Assembly (NCBI RefSeq): GCF_020881035.1
Contig: NZ_JAJITC010000027.1
Location: 1 to 39,167, forward strand
DNA from: Paraburkholderia translucens
GTDB lineage: Bacteria > Pseudomonadota > Gammaproteobacteria > Burkholderiales > Burkholderiaceae
DNA length: 39,167 nt
Reading direction: 5' to 3'
A model generated the notes under the pieces. It searched no databases, was not told the DNA's origin, and worked only from the letters and a program-made list of their open reading frames with translations. Shown piece after piece: positions 8,041-17,114 of this stretch. The first letter of the stretch is position 1. Every line of letters starts with the position of its first letter. A program made the position numbers and the translations under genes.

Positions 8041-9114
8041 TTGAAATTGAAAAACTCTTTATCCCGTTATCGTTTTTGTGCTCTTGCGATCACCTGTTCG
8101 GCGCTGGTTGCAGCGTGCGGAGGTGGCGGGTCCAATAACTCGAATTCATCGAACCAAACCAATAACGGCGGCACGAGCAATAACAGCAGTACGTCAGTGA
8201 TGCTGATGCAGCCGGCCGCGACGGCGGTCTCACTTACCGCAACCGGTGACCCGACTGCAGACGGCATCACGTTCATGAACTCCGTCCGCGCGGCCGTTGG
8301 CTATACCACGCCACTGGCCGTTGACCCCACACTCACGACCGTGTCGAAGAACCACACGGTGTATCTGGTCGACAATGCGGCGACCGGACACAACGAAACG
8401 GCTGGCTTGCCTGGGTTCACTGGATCCAGCCCCATGGCGCGTGACCCGAACTTTGCGGCCGAGGTTGTGGTCGCGGGCGATCCGGCTGCGTTCCAGAACT
8501 CACTGTCGCCGGTGGAAGACATTTTCAATGCTCCGTACCACCGGATGGGGATGTTGAGCAACTACACCGCGATGGGCGTGGCGAGCACGATCGGCACCTC
8601 GACAACGGGCGTGCCATGGGAGGCGCTTAACATCGACTTTGCTGGTCTCAATACTACGGCGAGCCCAGCCCAGCTCGTGGCCTACCCGTTCCCGGGAGAA
8701 ACCGGGGTCCAGAGGTCCTGGTGGGAAGCCGAATCTCCGGACCCGTTCGCAACGCAGCCGCAATATCAGAACACTTACGTTGGTTATCCGGTGACGATCC
8801 AGTCAGTTGTCGGAGCAAAGCTGAGTTCAGTCAGCATTACGATTACGGACAGCAATGGCAACAACGTCCCGTGCCTGCTGAACGCATCGGATAACGATAC
8901 AGAACTGAACAACGGCGCGATGTGTATTCCGTTTGCACCGCTTCAGGCCAACTCGGCCTACACCGCGCATCTCACCGGTGTGCTGACAGATATGAGTGGC
9001 AAGACCTATTCGATCAGCAACCTCTCGTGGACATTTACTACGGGTGCGGCGCTGATTAACAACGCAGCGGCGCTGCCGGGCGTCGTGCCCTTGCAGCACC
9101 CGCGTCCGGATTGA
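8041..9114 (+). CDS. CAP-domain (SCP-like) lipoprotein
   Basis: 357 residues if initiated at the TTG at 8041, which follows AAGGTGA; an upstream ATG at 7993 lacks a ribosome site and would bury the signal. A lipoprotein signal ends in LVAAC with the lipidated cysteine at residue 26, followed by a Gly/Ser/Asn-rich linker. The CAP/SCP-like domain begins FMNSVRAAVGYTTPLAVDPTLTTVSKNHTVYLV and includes GHNETAG, EDIFNAPYHRMGML and the central strand region. The C-terminal third (SVSITITDSNGNNVPCLLN to NLSWTFTTG) resembles a bacterial Ig-like or FnIII domain. CAP proteins are extracytoplasmic; the function here is unknown. Stands alone just outside the IS21 element. Confidence 0.8.
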   Translation: MKLKNSLSRYRFCALAITCSALVAACGGGGSNNSNSSNQTNNGGTSNNSSTSVMLMQPAATAVSLTATGDPTADGITFMNSVRAAVGYTTPLAVDPTLTTVSKNHTVYLVDNAATGHNETAGLPGFTGSSPMARDPNFAAEVVVAGDPAAFQNSLSPVEDIFNAPYHRMGMLSNYTAMGVASTIGTSTTGVPWEALNIDFAGLNTTASPAQLVAYPFPGETGVQRSWWEAESPDPFATQPQYQNTYVGYPVTIQSVVGAKLSSVSITITDSNGNNVPCLLNASDNDTELNNGAMCIPFAPLQANSAYTAHLTGVLTDMSGKTYSISNLSWTFTTGAALINNAAALPGVVPLQHPRPD

Positions 9115-9557
9115 CCAGACGTTAGAGAACCGGTCGAATATAGACCGCCGGGGCTCCCCCCGGCGGGAGCGGCCGACTGCCGATGCTAAGCGAGTGTCTG
9201 GTATGAGGCGGGCCGGGACACTTCAGCGTTTGGCGAACTCCTTGGCCTGCTTGACCTCTACAAGCGCTGACGGATGGAGCCGCCGCCTAGTACTCGCCCC
9301 CGCGGCATAAACGCTGCATTAACGACGCTGCTGGCTGCAGCCGCGATTCGAGAATGGCTCCAGGTGAGCAGACCCTCTCTCGGCGACCTACTACCCAGCG
9401 TCGCTGCGAGCCAGTTCCGATGACGGTCGCGCGAAAGCAGAGGAAAGGGAAGCCTTGGCGCCGGGATCGGTGTCCTGACCCGTTCAAACGCTCGGATTGC
9501 GGCGGAATTACTCCAGAAACGGTCATGAATTTCCGACTCTGAACGGCGGCTCCGGGT
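9115..9557. other. Intergenic stretch before IS1182 element
   Basis: No gene supported. It starts with the terminator-like hairpin at 9145-9166; the remaining frames are short and have no recognisable content. Confidence 0.5.
9145..9166 (+). terminator. Hairpin after CAP lipoprotein gene
   Basis: CCGCCGGGG pairs perfectly with CCCCGGCGG around a 4-base loop, 30 bases after the stop codon. No T-run follows. Confidence 0.5.
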
Positions 9558-11252
9558 CCAGTCTGTGTAAAAACGCAAGCCGATGTGGCTCGACGACTTC
9601 GCGGCGTCGTTCCCCGTCATTGGCGGCTGTTTTAGCCCGCCGCATGGTTGAAGGATCTTCAGACCGGTCAGAATGCGAAGGTCCGTCGACGAGTCGAGAA
9701 ACTCTCCGGTTCGCCGCGGTGCAGCCGGTTTGATGTAAGGCCTCTCCTCAGACCCTCATCTTTTCCATTAGCGCCGCCGTGCCTAAGATCGCCATGACCC
9801 GCTTGAGGTTGTATGCGAGAACATGCAGACTCATCTCTGTGCTGACATGCTCGCGCGTCTTCATCAGGAAGTGCGTAGCGCCCATCCAGAACTTGAGCGT
9901 ACCAAACGGATGCTCTACAGTCTGACGGCGTATGCGCATCATTTCCGGCTTCTGGTGCAGTCTCTGCTGCATCGCTTCGACTACGCCCTCATGCTCCCAA
10001 CGCTTTATCCGGCGGGCCTGCTTTCCCGATGTGCATTGCTTTCTGATTGTGCAGGTAGCACAAGCCGAACTCGAGTAGCAATGCAGCGTCACCCCGTGCT
10101 CGATGTTTGTGAAGCGCCAGGTGAGTCGCTGTTGCGCGGGGCAACGGTACTCATCATCTTCGGCAACGTAGACAAAGTCCTGCTTTCCGAAGTACCCATC
10201 CGCTTTACTGCCCGACGTCATTGGTTTCGGAACGAACGCCGTAATACCCGCCTCATTGCATTTCAAAATTTCCTCGCCCTTGAAATAACCTCGGTCAGCA
10301 ACAACGGTCAGATTTTCGATGCCGGTAGCCGCTCGCGCCTGCCCGGCCATGTTCGTCAACTGGTTGCAATCATTGCCAGGATTGGTGACCTCGTGTGCCA
10401 CGATCAGATGCGACGTGGCGTCAACGGCGGTCTGAACGTTGTAGCCAACCATCCCTGTTCCTCGACCGCTGGTGGCCATAGAGCGCGCGTCCGGATCAGT
10501 CAGCGAGACCTGTCCATCGGGTGAGTCGCGCAGTCGCTGCTCCATTGTCTTGAGGTCTTGCATCTGCTGCCTGAGCTTCTTGATCTTGTCGCCGATGCGG
10601 CTCGTCTTCGCCTCGGCGACATCGGATTGCGTCCTGTCTGCTGTCTCCATTGCCGCAAGGTAGCGCGCGATGCTCTCATCAATCTGCTGCATACGCGCCC
10701 GGACCTTACCACTCGTGAAGTTGCGATCACGATTGTTGACGGCTTTGAACTTGCTGCCGTCAATGGCCACAATCGACTTTGAGAACGGATCCAGGTTACG
10801 GCACAACACGATGAATTGCCGGCATACATTGCGGATCGCTTTGCCGTTGTCACGGCGAAAGTCGGTAATAGTCTTGAAATCCGGTGAAAGACGACCTGTT
10901 AGCCACATGAGTTCAATGTTGCGTTGAGTCTCACGCTCCAGACGCCGACTCGATTGAATGCGGTTCAGGTAGCCGTAAATATAAATCTTTAGCAGTATGG
11001 ATGGATGATATGAGGGACGTCCCGTCGTTGCGGCAGCGGTTCCGTCAAAACCGAGATCGTGAAGATCGAGCTCATCGACAAAGACGTCGACTACGCGCAC
11101 TGGATTGTCGTCGGACACATAGTCCTCAGATACTCGGGCAGCAAAACAGCTAGCTTACGGTCTTCGCCTTCAACGAATCGCTTCATGTGCCCGCCCGACC
11201 TGAATGCGTTACCTCAGTCTAGGCGATCAGCGTGCGTTTTCACACAAGCTGG
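9558..11252 (-). mobile_element. IS1182-family insertion sequence
   Basis: About 1.7 kb. Left end (9558-9577): CCAG, then TGTGTAAAAACGCA. Right end (11233-11252): the inverted TGCGTTTTCACACA, then CTGG. The 14-bp cores differ at one position (A versus G), and a further partly matching GC-GAT follows inward on both sides. A single leftward transposase gene fills the interior. No target duplication was identified, so the outer limits are approximate. Confidence 0.75.
9748..11118 (-). CDS. IS1182-family transposase, frameshifted N-terminus
   Basis: 456 residues in the main frame, from a GTG at 11118. DDE transposase of the IS1182 (IS5-like) group: GRPSYHPSILLKIYIYGYLNR near the N-terminus, catalytic region IVAIDGSKFKAV, a coiled-coil insertion (KIKKLRQQMQDLKTMEQRL), NVQTAVDATSHLIVAHEVTNPGND, VVADRGYF, a C-terminal cysteine cluster (CATCTIRKQC) and VEHPFGTLK. 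The family's normal start, MKRFVEGEDRKLAVLLPEYL, is encoded just upstream from the ATG at 11186 but in another frame: CTGAGGAC appears where CTGGAGGAC would keep frame, one G lost near 11127. The protein as it stands lacks the first ~23 residues and may be inactive. Confidence 0.85.
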   Translation of the reverse strand: MSDDNPVRVVDVFVDELDLHDLGFDGTAAATTGRPSYHPSILLKIYIYGYLNRIQSSRRLERETQRNIELMWLTGRLSPDFKTITDFRRDNGKAIRNVCRQFIVLCRNLDPFSKSIVAIDGSKFKAVNNRDRNFTSGKVRARMQQIDESIARYLAAMETADRTQSDVAEAKTSRIGDKIKKLRQQMQDLKTMEQRLRDSPDGQVSLTDPDARSMATSGRGTGMVGYNVQTAVDATSHLIVAHEVTNPGNDCNQLTNMAGQARAATGIENLTVVADRGYFKGEEILKCNEAGITAFVPKPMTSGSKADGYFGKQDFVYVAEDDEYRCPAQQRLTWRFTNIEHGVTLHCYSSSACATCTIRKQCTSGKQARRIKRWEHEGVVEAMQQRLHQKPEMMRIRRQTVEHPFGTLKFWMGATHFLMKTREHVSTEMSLHVLAYNLKRVMAILGTAALMEKMRV

Positions 11253-11434
11253 GGTCGCCTTCTGCCCGACTCGGACCGATCAATGGCGGCCCGACTTCGC
11301 CAGTTCAACGTCGGACGGGTTCGCCAATTGAGCTCACGTCTTGCGTGTCGCTACCTTCGCCCCTTCACCAAATGCCATGCACACCATTCGATAGATACGA
11401 AAGTGCGGCGCGGCGAAGGGGCATTAGGAGTCCG

Positions 11435-11896
11435 TTAGCCGCCCGCCCGCAGATTAGCTACTTGTGCTTCGGCATTCATCTTGGTTGCGACCAACGCCAC
11501 CTCAAGCGGCACCACGGTCTTTCCAATGGGCATTAAGGCTAGCCCCGCCAGCTTGAAATGCTGAATGCCGAAAGGGATGCCGATGATCGTCACGCAGCAA
11601 CCGGCGCCGTAAAGAGCGTGTGACAGCGCCATGATCCAGCCTCCTGTAATCAGCCACACGATATTTCCAAGTGTGCCAAGTGCGCCCGTCCCAACGTCCT
11701 TCTTGAGGCTCAAATCCTTTCGTGACATGACCGTCTTGCCGAATGGAGCCAGTGCGAACTTCGCCATCACGAAGCATGCGCGGCCCCAAGGTATGCCGAT
11801 GATCGAAAGAAAAGCGATACAGCCAATAATCACCCATGCAAGGCTCGCAAGAAGTCCGCCCGCAATGATCCATAGAAAATTCCCCAATGCGCGCAC
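11435..11896 (-). CDS. YccF-domain inner membrane protein
   Basis: 153 residues from a GTG at 11896 with GGAGG eight bases upstream. Two tandem YccF domains are visible as an internal duplication: GIPWGRACFVMAKFALAPFGKTV near residue 34 and GIPFGIQHFKLAGLALMPIGKTV near residue 107. Each is preceded by hydrophobic membrane helices (FLWIIAGGLLASLAWVIIGC and IVWLITGGWIMALSHALYG). The length agrees with E. coli YccF. Integral inner-membrane protein of unknown biochemical role. Transcribed alone, converging on the IS1182 element. Confidence 0.9.
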   Translation of the reverse strand: MRALGNFLWIIAGGLLASLAWVIIGCIAFLSIIGIPWGRACFVMAKFALAPFGKTVMSRKDLSLKKDVGTGALGTLGNIVWLITGGWIMALSHALYGAGCCVTIIGIPFGIQHFKLAGLALMPIGKTVVPLEVALVATKMNAEAQVANLRAGG

Positions 11897-12320
11897 CTAT
11901 ATTCCCTCCTTTTCTGTTGTTTTAAACCGATTAGCGGTCCACTCGTTTTATCGACGCCGGTGGAAAAAACTTTAGCGTGGCATAGAGCGAACGGGTGCCA
12001 GTCGCAGCGTGGCGAGGTTAAACCTGCGTTTGCAAATTGCCTGGGTCGGCAGCCAGGTCAGGAGCAGCCTGTCGACGGATACGCTGCGAAAGCAGTCGTT
12101 CAATTAACTGGACTTCCCGTGCATTGGCGTTGGTGGCCGACTTTATTGTCGTCTGCTATAAGACTACTCGCGACATCATCGGGGACCGGTGTCGCTGTCA
12201 GATAGGGCTCTGAAGCCGCAGGATTCACTAAACACATGACAACCTCAACTGGGCTGGGCGTCGCCATTCCACTCGCCCGCAAAGTTGCTGCAAAGGTCCA
12301 GTCCAACAACCGGTGATCCC
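11897..12320. other. Divergent intergenic region
   Basis: About 420 bases between the leftward yccF-like gene and the rightward peptidase gene, presumably holding both promoters. No gene or strong repeat seen. Confidence 0.5.
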
Positions 12321-14255
12321 ATGACGTCATTCGCGCCCGCAACGCCGCTCATACCCCGTTCGCATCTCTTCGGAAGCCCAAGCAAGGTATTTCCCCGTAT
12401 CAGCCAGGATGGCCAGTACCTGGCGTGGCTCGCCCCGGTCGACGGGGTATTGAACATTTGGGTGGCGCCCAGCGATACGCCGGAGCGCGCTTTCCCTGTC
12501 ACGCATGACACCCGGCGCGGTGTCCTTTCATTTAGCTGGACTTACGCGGGTCATTACCTCGTTTATCCGCGCGATGCCGACGGCAATGAGGAATTTCATA
12601 TTTACGCGGTCGACGCGAAAACCCGGGTCGACCGTGACTTGACGCCGTTTGAAGGGGTGCGCGCAGACGTCGTCGCAATAAGTCGGCTTGTGCGCGATCG
12701 CGTGCTCGTGAGGATGAACCGGCGCGATCCGAAGTTTTTTGACCTGTACACGCTTAAAATCGACACCGGCGAGTTGCGGTTGCTCGAGCGGAATGACTCG
12801 AACATGGGCGGGTTCGTCGTGGACGAGCACTACCGCCCGCGCGTCGCGGGAAGGTTCGCTGCGGACGGCACACTGCAATTGTTCGATCGTCGTGACGACG
12901 CAAACTGGAAGGAATGGTTCAGCTTCGCTCCAGAAGACGCGCGCGTGTCGCGTCCGATCCAACTGAATGCGGACGGCAGCGCGCTATTCATGCTGGACAG
13001 CCGGGGACGGGACACGGCAGCACTCGTGCGTCTTGATCTCCCTTCCGGAGAGCGGCGCGTGCTCGGAGAAGACAGCCTGACAGATGTCGACGGCATACTC
13101 GTCGACGCGGACACGCACGAGCCGGTCGGCTATTCCATCTATGCCGAGCGGCAGGTGTATTTGGCTTTGACACCTGAATTCCAGTCGGATCTCGACTTTC
13201 TCGCCGGTCGTGATCTGGGTGAATGGGATAGGGTGAGCCGCACGGAGGACGATTTGCGATGGGTGATCGTCGCACAGTCGGACCTCGAGCCGAGCAAGGC
13301 TTACCTGTACAACCGCGAGAGCCGGACATTGGAACCGCTGTTCACATTCCGCCCAGAATTGGCGGATGCGCCGCTCGTTCCGATGCGGCCTGTGACGATC
13401 ACCGCCCGGGATGGGCTCGAGTTGGTTTCTTACGTGACGCGCCCGCGCGGCAGCGACGGCCCCGGCGCGCTGGTTCTGCTCGTGCACGGCGGCCCGTGGG
13501 CGCGGGACACGTTTGGGTTCTACCCTGAACATCAGTGGCTCGCGAATCGCGGCTACAGCGTCCTTAGCGTCAACTTTCGCGGCTCAACGGGTTTCGGCAA
13601 GGCGTTCGTCAACGCGGGCGACAAGGAATGGGGCCGACGCATGGATGACGACTTGCTGGATGCGGTCGGCTGGGCAATCCGCGAGGGAATCGCAGATCCG
13701 AAACGCATCGCGATCATGGGTGGCAGCTACGGCGGCTATGCGGTATTGAACGCCATGACCCGCAATCCCGACGTCTACGCGTGCGGTGTCGATATTGTCG
13801 GCCCGTCCAATTTGGAGACGCTGCTCGCGACCGTTCCTTCATACTGGGAATCGATGCGCGGCCAGTTGGTCAAGGCACTGGGCGATCCGTCGACCGATGC
13901 CGGACTGGCACTTCTTCGCGAGCGCTCGCCGGTTTACCGCGCCGACCAAATCAGCAAGCCTCTTTTGATTGCGCAGGGCGCGAACGATCCGCGTGTGAAG
14001 CGGATCGAAAGCGACCAGATGGTCGCCGCAATGAAGTCCAACGGCATTCCGGTGACGTACCTGCTTTTTCCGGACGAAGGGCACGGCTTTGTCCGGCCTG
14101 CAAACCGCCTCTCGTTTTATGCCGTTGCGGAGGCCTTTCTCGAGCGCCATCTCGGCGGCCGCGCCGAACCGATTGCCGCGTCTGACATCCACGGCTCCAC
14201 GATGGAATTACTCGAAGGCGAGGAGATGGTCGCACTTCGTGTGCGAGCCCAATGA
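12321..14255 (+). CDS. S9 family prolyl oligopeptidase-type peptidase
   Basis: 644 residues from the ATG at 12321 (GGTGA upstream). An N-terminal beta-propeller of about 370 residues (repeated FPRISQDGQYLAWLAP-, LSFSWTYAGHYLVYPRD-like blades) precedes an alpha/beta-hydrolase domain. The catalytic triad is readable: Ser469 in GGSYGGY, Asp556 in GANDPR, His588 in DEGHGF; the HGGPWARD oxyanion region lies upstream. No signal peptide, so probably cytoplasmic. Such enzymes cleave short peptides or acyl-peptides; the substrate cannot be told from sequence. Monocistronic, followed by the MITE-like element 97 bases downstream. Intact. Confidence 0.9.
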   Translation: MTSFAPATPLIPRSHLFGSPSKVFPRISQDGQYLAWLAPVDGVLNIWVAPSDTPERAFPVTHDTRRGVLSFSWTYAGHYLVYPRDADGNEEFHIYAVDAKTRVDRDLTPFEGVRADVVAISRLVRDRVLVRMNRRDPKFFDLYTLKIDTGELRLLERNDSNMGGFVVDEHYRPRVAGRFAADGTLQLFDRRDDANWKEWFSFAPEDARVSRPIQLNADGSALFMLDSRGRDTAALVRLDLPSGERRVLGEDSLTDVDGILVDADTHEPVGYSIYAERQVYLALTPEFQSDLDFLAGRDLGEWDRVSRTEDDLRWVIVAQSDLEPSKAYLYNRESRTLEPLFTFRPELADAPLVPMRPVTITARDGLELVSYVTRPRGSDGPGALVLLVHGGPWARDTFGFYPEHQWLANRGYSVLSVNFRGSTGFGKAFVNAGDKEWGRRMDDDLLDAVGWAIREGIADPKRIAIMGGSYGGYAVLNAMTRNPDVYACGVDIVGPSNLETLLATVPSYWESMRGQLVKALGDPSTDAGLALLRERSPVYRADQISKPLLIAQGANDPRVKRIESDQMVAAMKSNGIPVTYLLFPDEGHGFVRPANRLSFYAVAEAFLERHLGGRAEPIAASDIHGSTMELLEGEEMVALRVRAQ

Positions 14256-14351
14256 CGGGCAACGGCATCGGTCGCTCGAGCGAAACCACAGCGACCGGAA
14301 AGCGAAGTTTGCCAATGTCCGTTTTATGGGGACCCGCCGTCCGCAATGGGT

Positions 14352-14493
14352 CGAGGCCGTGTGAAAACGCACGCTGAATGAGGCGTTCCGAAAACTCGAC
14401 CCTTCAGATCGCTCTCTATTGGCTTCGTAGCAACTCGGGAAGGGTAAAGCGACACCCGCAAACCGAGTACTTTTGCGTTTTCACACGGCCTCG
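14352..14493. mobile_element. MITE-like element with IS1182 ends
   Basis: 142 bp bounded by perfect 20-bp inverted repeats: CGAGGCCGTGTGAAAACGCA at 14352-14371 and its complement at 14474-14493. The left arm continues so that GTGTGAAAACGCACGCTGA is identical, base for base, to the inner end of the right terminus of the IS1182 element 3 kb away (complement of 11226-11245). The interior has no coding capacity. It sits between the convergent peptidase and oxidoreductase genes. Best read as a non-autonomous relative mobilised by an IS1182-type transposase. Confidence 0.75.
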
Positions 14494-14571
14494 GTCGATC
14501 ACTGCCGTACACGCGGTTCGACAATGTCCCCTGGCCTGATGCCCGCGTATCCAGATATCGCCGAACCCTCA

Positions 14572-15603
14572 TCAGTACAGGTTTCCGGCGTCTATCCGGA
14601 CCACCACCTTACCGAAGTGCTGTCCGGACTCAAGATGCCTGTACGCCGCGGGCGCATCGTCAAAGCCAAAGACGTGATCGACCACCGGCCGGATTTGATG
14701 CGCGGACACGAACCTGACCACCTCGTCGAGCATCGAGCGGCTGCCCACCATGATTCCATGCAGCCGCTTGATGCCCCCGATCACCGGCAGAAGTCCAAGC
14801 TCCGGTCCGCTAAAGCCGCTCACACCACCAATGATCGACACGAGGCCGCCCATTTTCGTCGCGGCCACCGAGCGCGGCAGTGTGTCCCGTCCACCGATCT
14901 CCAGCACGATATCCGCGCCTACCCCATCGGTCAGCCGGAGAACTTCGTTCTGCCATTCCGGCTTGGCGCGGTAGTTGATCGTCTCATCGGCGCCGAGTTT
15001 GCGCGCGCGTTCCAGTTTTTCATCGCTCGACGACGTGATGATCGTGCGCAGACCCGCCGCGCGCGCCAGTTGCAGCGCGAAGATCGACACCCCGCCTGTG
15101 CCGAGCAGCACAACCGTGGAACCGGGTTTCGCGTCGCCGTCCACGAATAGCGCGTTCCATGCGGTGACGCCGACGCACGACAACGTGGAGGCTTCGTCAT
15201 AACCCAGGTGTGCCGGGATCACCGCAAGAGCCGTTTCGTCGACCAGGAACCGCTCGGCCAGCACGCCGTTGACTTTGGCGCCTGGCGAACCGTCGACTTT
15301 CCACGGTGTCGGAGCCCCGTCGATCCAACGCGGGAAATATGTGTTGACCACGCGATCGCCCGATTTGAAGCGGCTCACGTCGCGGCCGGTCTCGATGACT
15401 TCGCCCGCGCCATCGCACAGCGGGATCAGCGGCGCATCGCCAATGCCGAGATAGTCACCGCGGGCGAACATCAGGTCCCGATAGTTCAGCGACGCCGCGT
15501 GAACCTTGACAACGACCTCGGTCGGCCCCGGCGATCGCATGGTGGCGTCGCTGCGCTTCAGGCCGGAGATACCGGCGCCGGGTTTCAGTTTCCATGCGTT
15601 CAT
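14572..15603 (-). CDS. Zinc-free MDR alcohol dehydrogenase/quinone oxidoreductase
   Basis: 343 residues. Medium-chain dehydrogenase/reductase: GroES-like half with VHAASLNYRDLMFARGDYLG and PLIPLCDGAGEV, then a Rossmann fold with VVLLGTGGVSIFALQLARAAG and the cofactor-contacting TSSSDEKLERARKLGADETINY. The catalytic zinc-binding cysteine of classical alcohol dehydrogenases is replaced by the NYRDL motif and the structural-zinc cysteines are absent, which places it with the NAD(P)-dependent quinone-oxidoreductase-like branch. Divergent from the LysR gene 123 bases away, which probably controls it. Substrate unknown. Confidence 0.85.
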   Translation of the reverse strand: MNAWKLKPGAGISGLKRSDATMRSPGPTEVVVKVHAASLNYRDLMFARGDYLGIGDAPLIPLCDGAGEVIETGRDVSRFKSGDRVVNTYFPRWIDGAPTPWKVDGSPGAKVNGVLAERFLVDETALAVIPAHLGYDEASTLSCVGVTAWNALFVDGDAKPGSTVVLLGTGGVSIFALQLARAAGLRTIITSSSDEKLERARKLGADETINYRAKPEWQNEVLRLTDGVGADIVLEIGGRDTLPRSVAATKMGGLVSIIGGVSGFSGPELGLLPVIGGIKRLHGIMVGSRSMLDEVVRFVSAHQIRPVVDHVFGFDDAPAAYRHLESGQHFGKVVVRIDAGNLY

Positions 15604-15726
15604 AGCAACTCCTCACAGGGTAGAAGCACCTATGTTAGTGTTGCCGGAAAGGACGCATTGACGAGATCTTGACGACTTATCGTCGCCTGGCAGGAAACAG
15701 AAACCGCGGTAACGGGAGCTCGCACG
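15604..15726. promoter_or_regulatory. Divergent promoter region, oxidoreductase/LysR pair
   Basis: The 123 bases separating the two divergent genes. LysR-type regulators commonly bind a T-N11-A site in such a gap to control themselves and the neighbour; several T-N11-A matches occur but none is distinctive enough to name. Confidence 0.4.
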
Positions 15727-16635
15727 ATGGACGATCGGCTAAGAGGCATTGCGGAATTTGTGGATGTGGTGGATGCCGGCAGCTTCGCCGCGGCGGGCGA
15801 ACGCCTTGGTGTCACGCGCTCGGCGATCGCGAAGATTGTCGCGAGGCTCGAGCAGCGTCTCGGGGTGAGACTGCTGCAGCGAACCACCCGCCATCTGAGC
15901 CTGACCGACGAAGGACATGCATACTATGAGCAGTGCCGACGCGTGATGGCCGAACTCGGCGCGGCCGAGGCGACGCTGGAGGCGGGCCGCCGCGATCCGT
16001 CCGGGCGGCTGCGCATCACCGCGCCGGTGCTGTTCGGCAGGCAGTGCGTCGCACCCGTGATGCTGAAGCTGGTCGAGCGCCATCCGTTGCTCGACGTCGA
16101 GATGTCGTTCAGCGATCGCGTGTCGGACCTGGTCGAGGACGGCTTCGATATCGCGGTGCGGATTGGACCGCTGCCGGACCATGCAACGCTGGTCGGGCGC
16201 CGGCTCGGCGTTCAGCGGATGGGCATTTGCGCGTCTCCGGCCTGGCTCGATCGCCACGGGCGGCCGTCGGGCCTCGCCGAACTCGGCTCGCACGTCAGCA
16301 TCGCTTACGGCCGCGGTGGACAGAGCACACCGTGGCGAGTGCTCGGCGCAGACGGCGAGGTGCAGGAGTGCCGACTGTCCGCGCGCCTGCGTTATGACGA
16401 CCTCCAGGCCATCGCCGACGCAGCGGCTGCGGGCGCAGGGCTCGCCTGGTTACCATGCTGGCTCATGGCGCCCTATCTGCGCGACGGCCGGCTGTCGCTC
16501 GTGATGGATAGCAACAGCGTGCAGGGCGCCGAGGTTCACGTCATCCGCCCGCAATCGCGACATCTGCCCTCGAAGGTACGCGTCGCAATCGACGCGCTAG
16601 TGGACGAGATACCACGAGTGCTTGCACGGGTCTGA
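15727..16635 (+). CDS. LysR family transcriptional regulator
   Basis: 302 residues, normal length. N-terminal winged helix-turn-helix: GSFAAAGERLGVTRSAIAKIVARLEQRLGVRLLQRTTR at about residues 18-55, then the linker helix and a two-lobed substrate-binding domain (GRLRITAPVLFGRQCVAP, DGFDIAVRIGPLPD, AAGAGLAWLPCWLM). The effector-domain style (GRLRITAP..., FDIAVRIG) is typical of the CrgA-like subgroup common in Burkholderia. Divergent from the MDR oxidoreductase and therefore its likely regulator. Intact. Confidence 0.92.
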   Translation: MDDRLRGIAEFVDVVDAGSFAAAGERLGVTRSAIAKIVARLEQRLGVRLLQRTTRHLSLTDEGHAYYEQCRRVMAELGAAEATLEAGRRDPSGRLRITAPVLFGRQCVAPVMLKLVERHPLLDVEMSFSDRVSDLVEDGFDIAVRIGPLPDHATLVGRRLGVQRMGICASPAWLDRHGRPSGLAELGSHVSIAYGRGGQSTPWRVLGADGEVQECRLSARLRYDDLQAIADAAAAGAGLAWLPCWLMAPYLRDGRLSLVMDSNSVQGAEVHVIRPQSRHLPSKVRVAIDALVDEIPRVLARV

Positions 16636-17114
16636 GCGGCCGTGCGAAGTGTTGAGGTCGCAGCAGGCGCTGGGAACGGCCGCGGCTTCCGATCGAACAG
16701 GCGTTGCACGACTATACGAATATCTAGGTCCGGTTCGGGCTTGGGCGCGCTTTTGAGCAGGGTCATCCGACCTGGCGTTGCTACGTAGACGGCTTGCGCA
16801 AAGCGTAGACCGTATTAAATTCCTCACCGTTGCGACGATGAAATTGTCAATCGGTGGCCATGCCGCATGTCAACGCCCACAGAATCTTGCCGCATAAAGG
16901 TTCGGGGGAGCGAAAACACACTTGTCAACGGTCGACGTGGGCCGGCGCCGCGTCTCGCTCAATACGAAGCTATCCCGACAGCACAGGCGACGGTTCAGGG
17001 CATCGGCCGCTGGACCAATGGGCGATGTTCTTCCGGGTTCGGCCAATTCCGGACATTGGACCGACGGGCCAGGATTGACGACAATCCACGTAACGCCCCT
17101 CATCGATCATCGTT
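16636..17114. other. Intergenic stretch, no gene seen
   Basis: About 480 bases between the LysR and metallophosphoesterase genes. Several overlapping short frames on both strands, none with recognisable protein or a good ribosome site. Confidence 0.5.

Noticed and set aside
14473..15150. A 225-residue rightward frame opposite the MDR oxidoreductase
   Set aside because: Antisense to a clear dehydrogenase; begins inside the MITE-like element and has no recognisable content.
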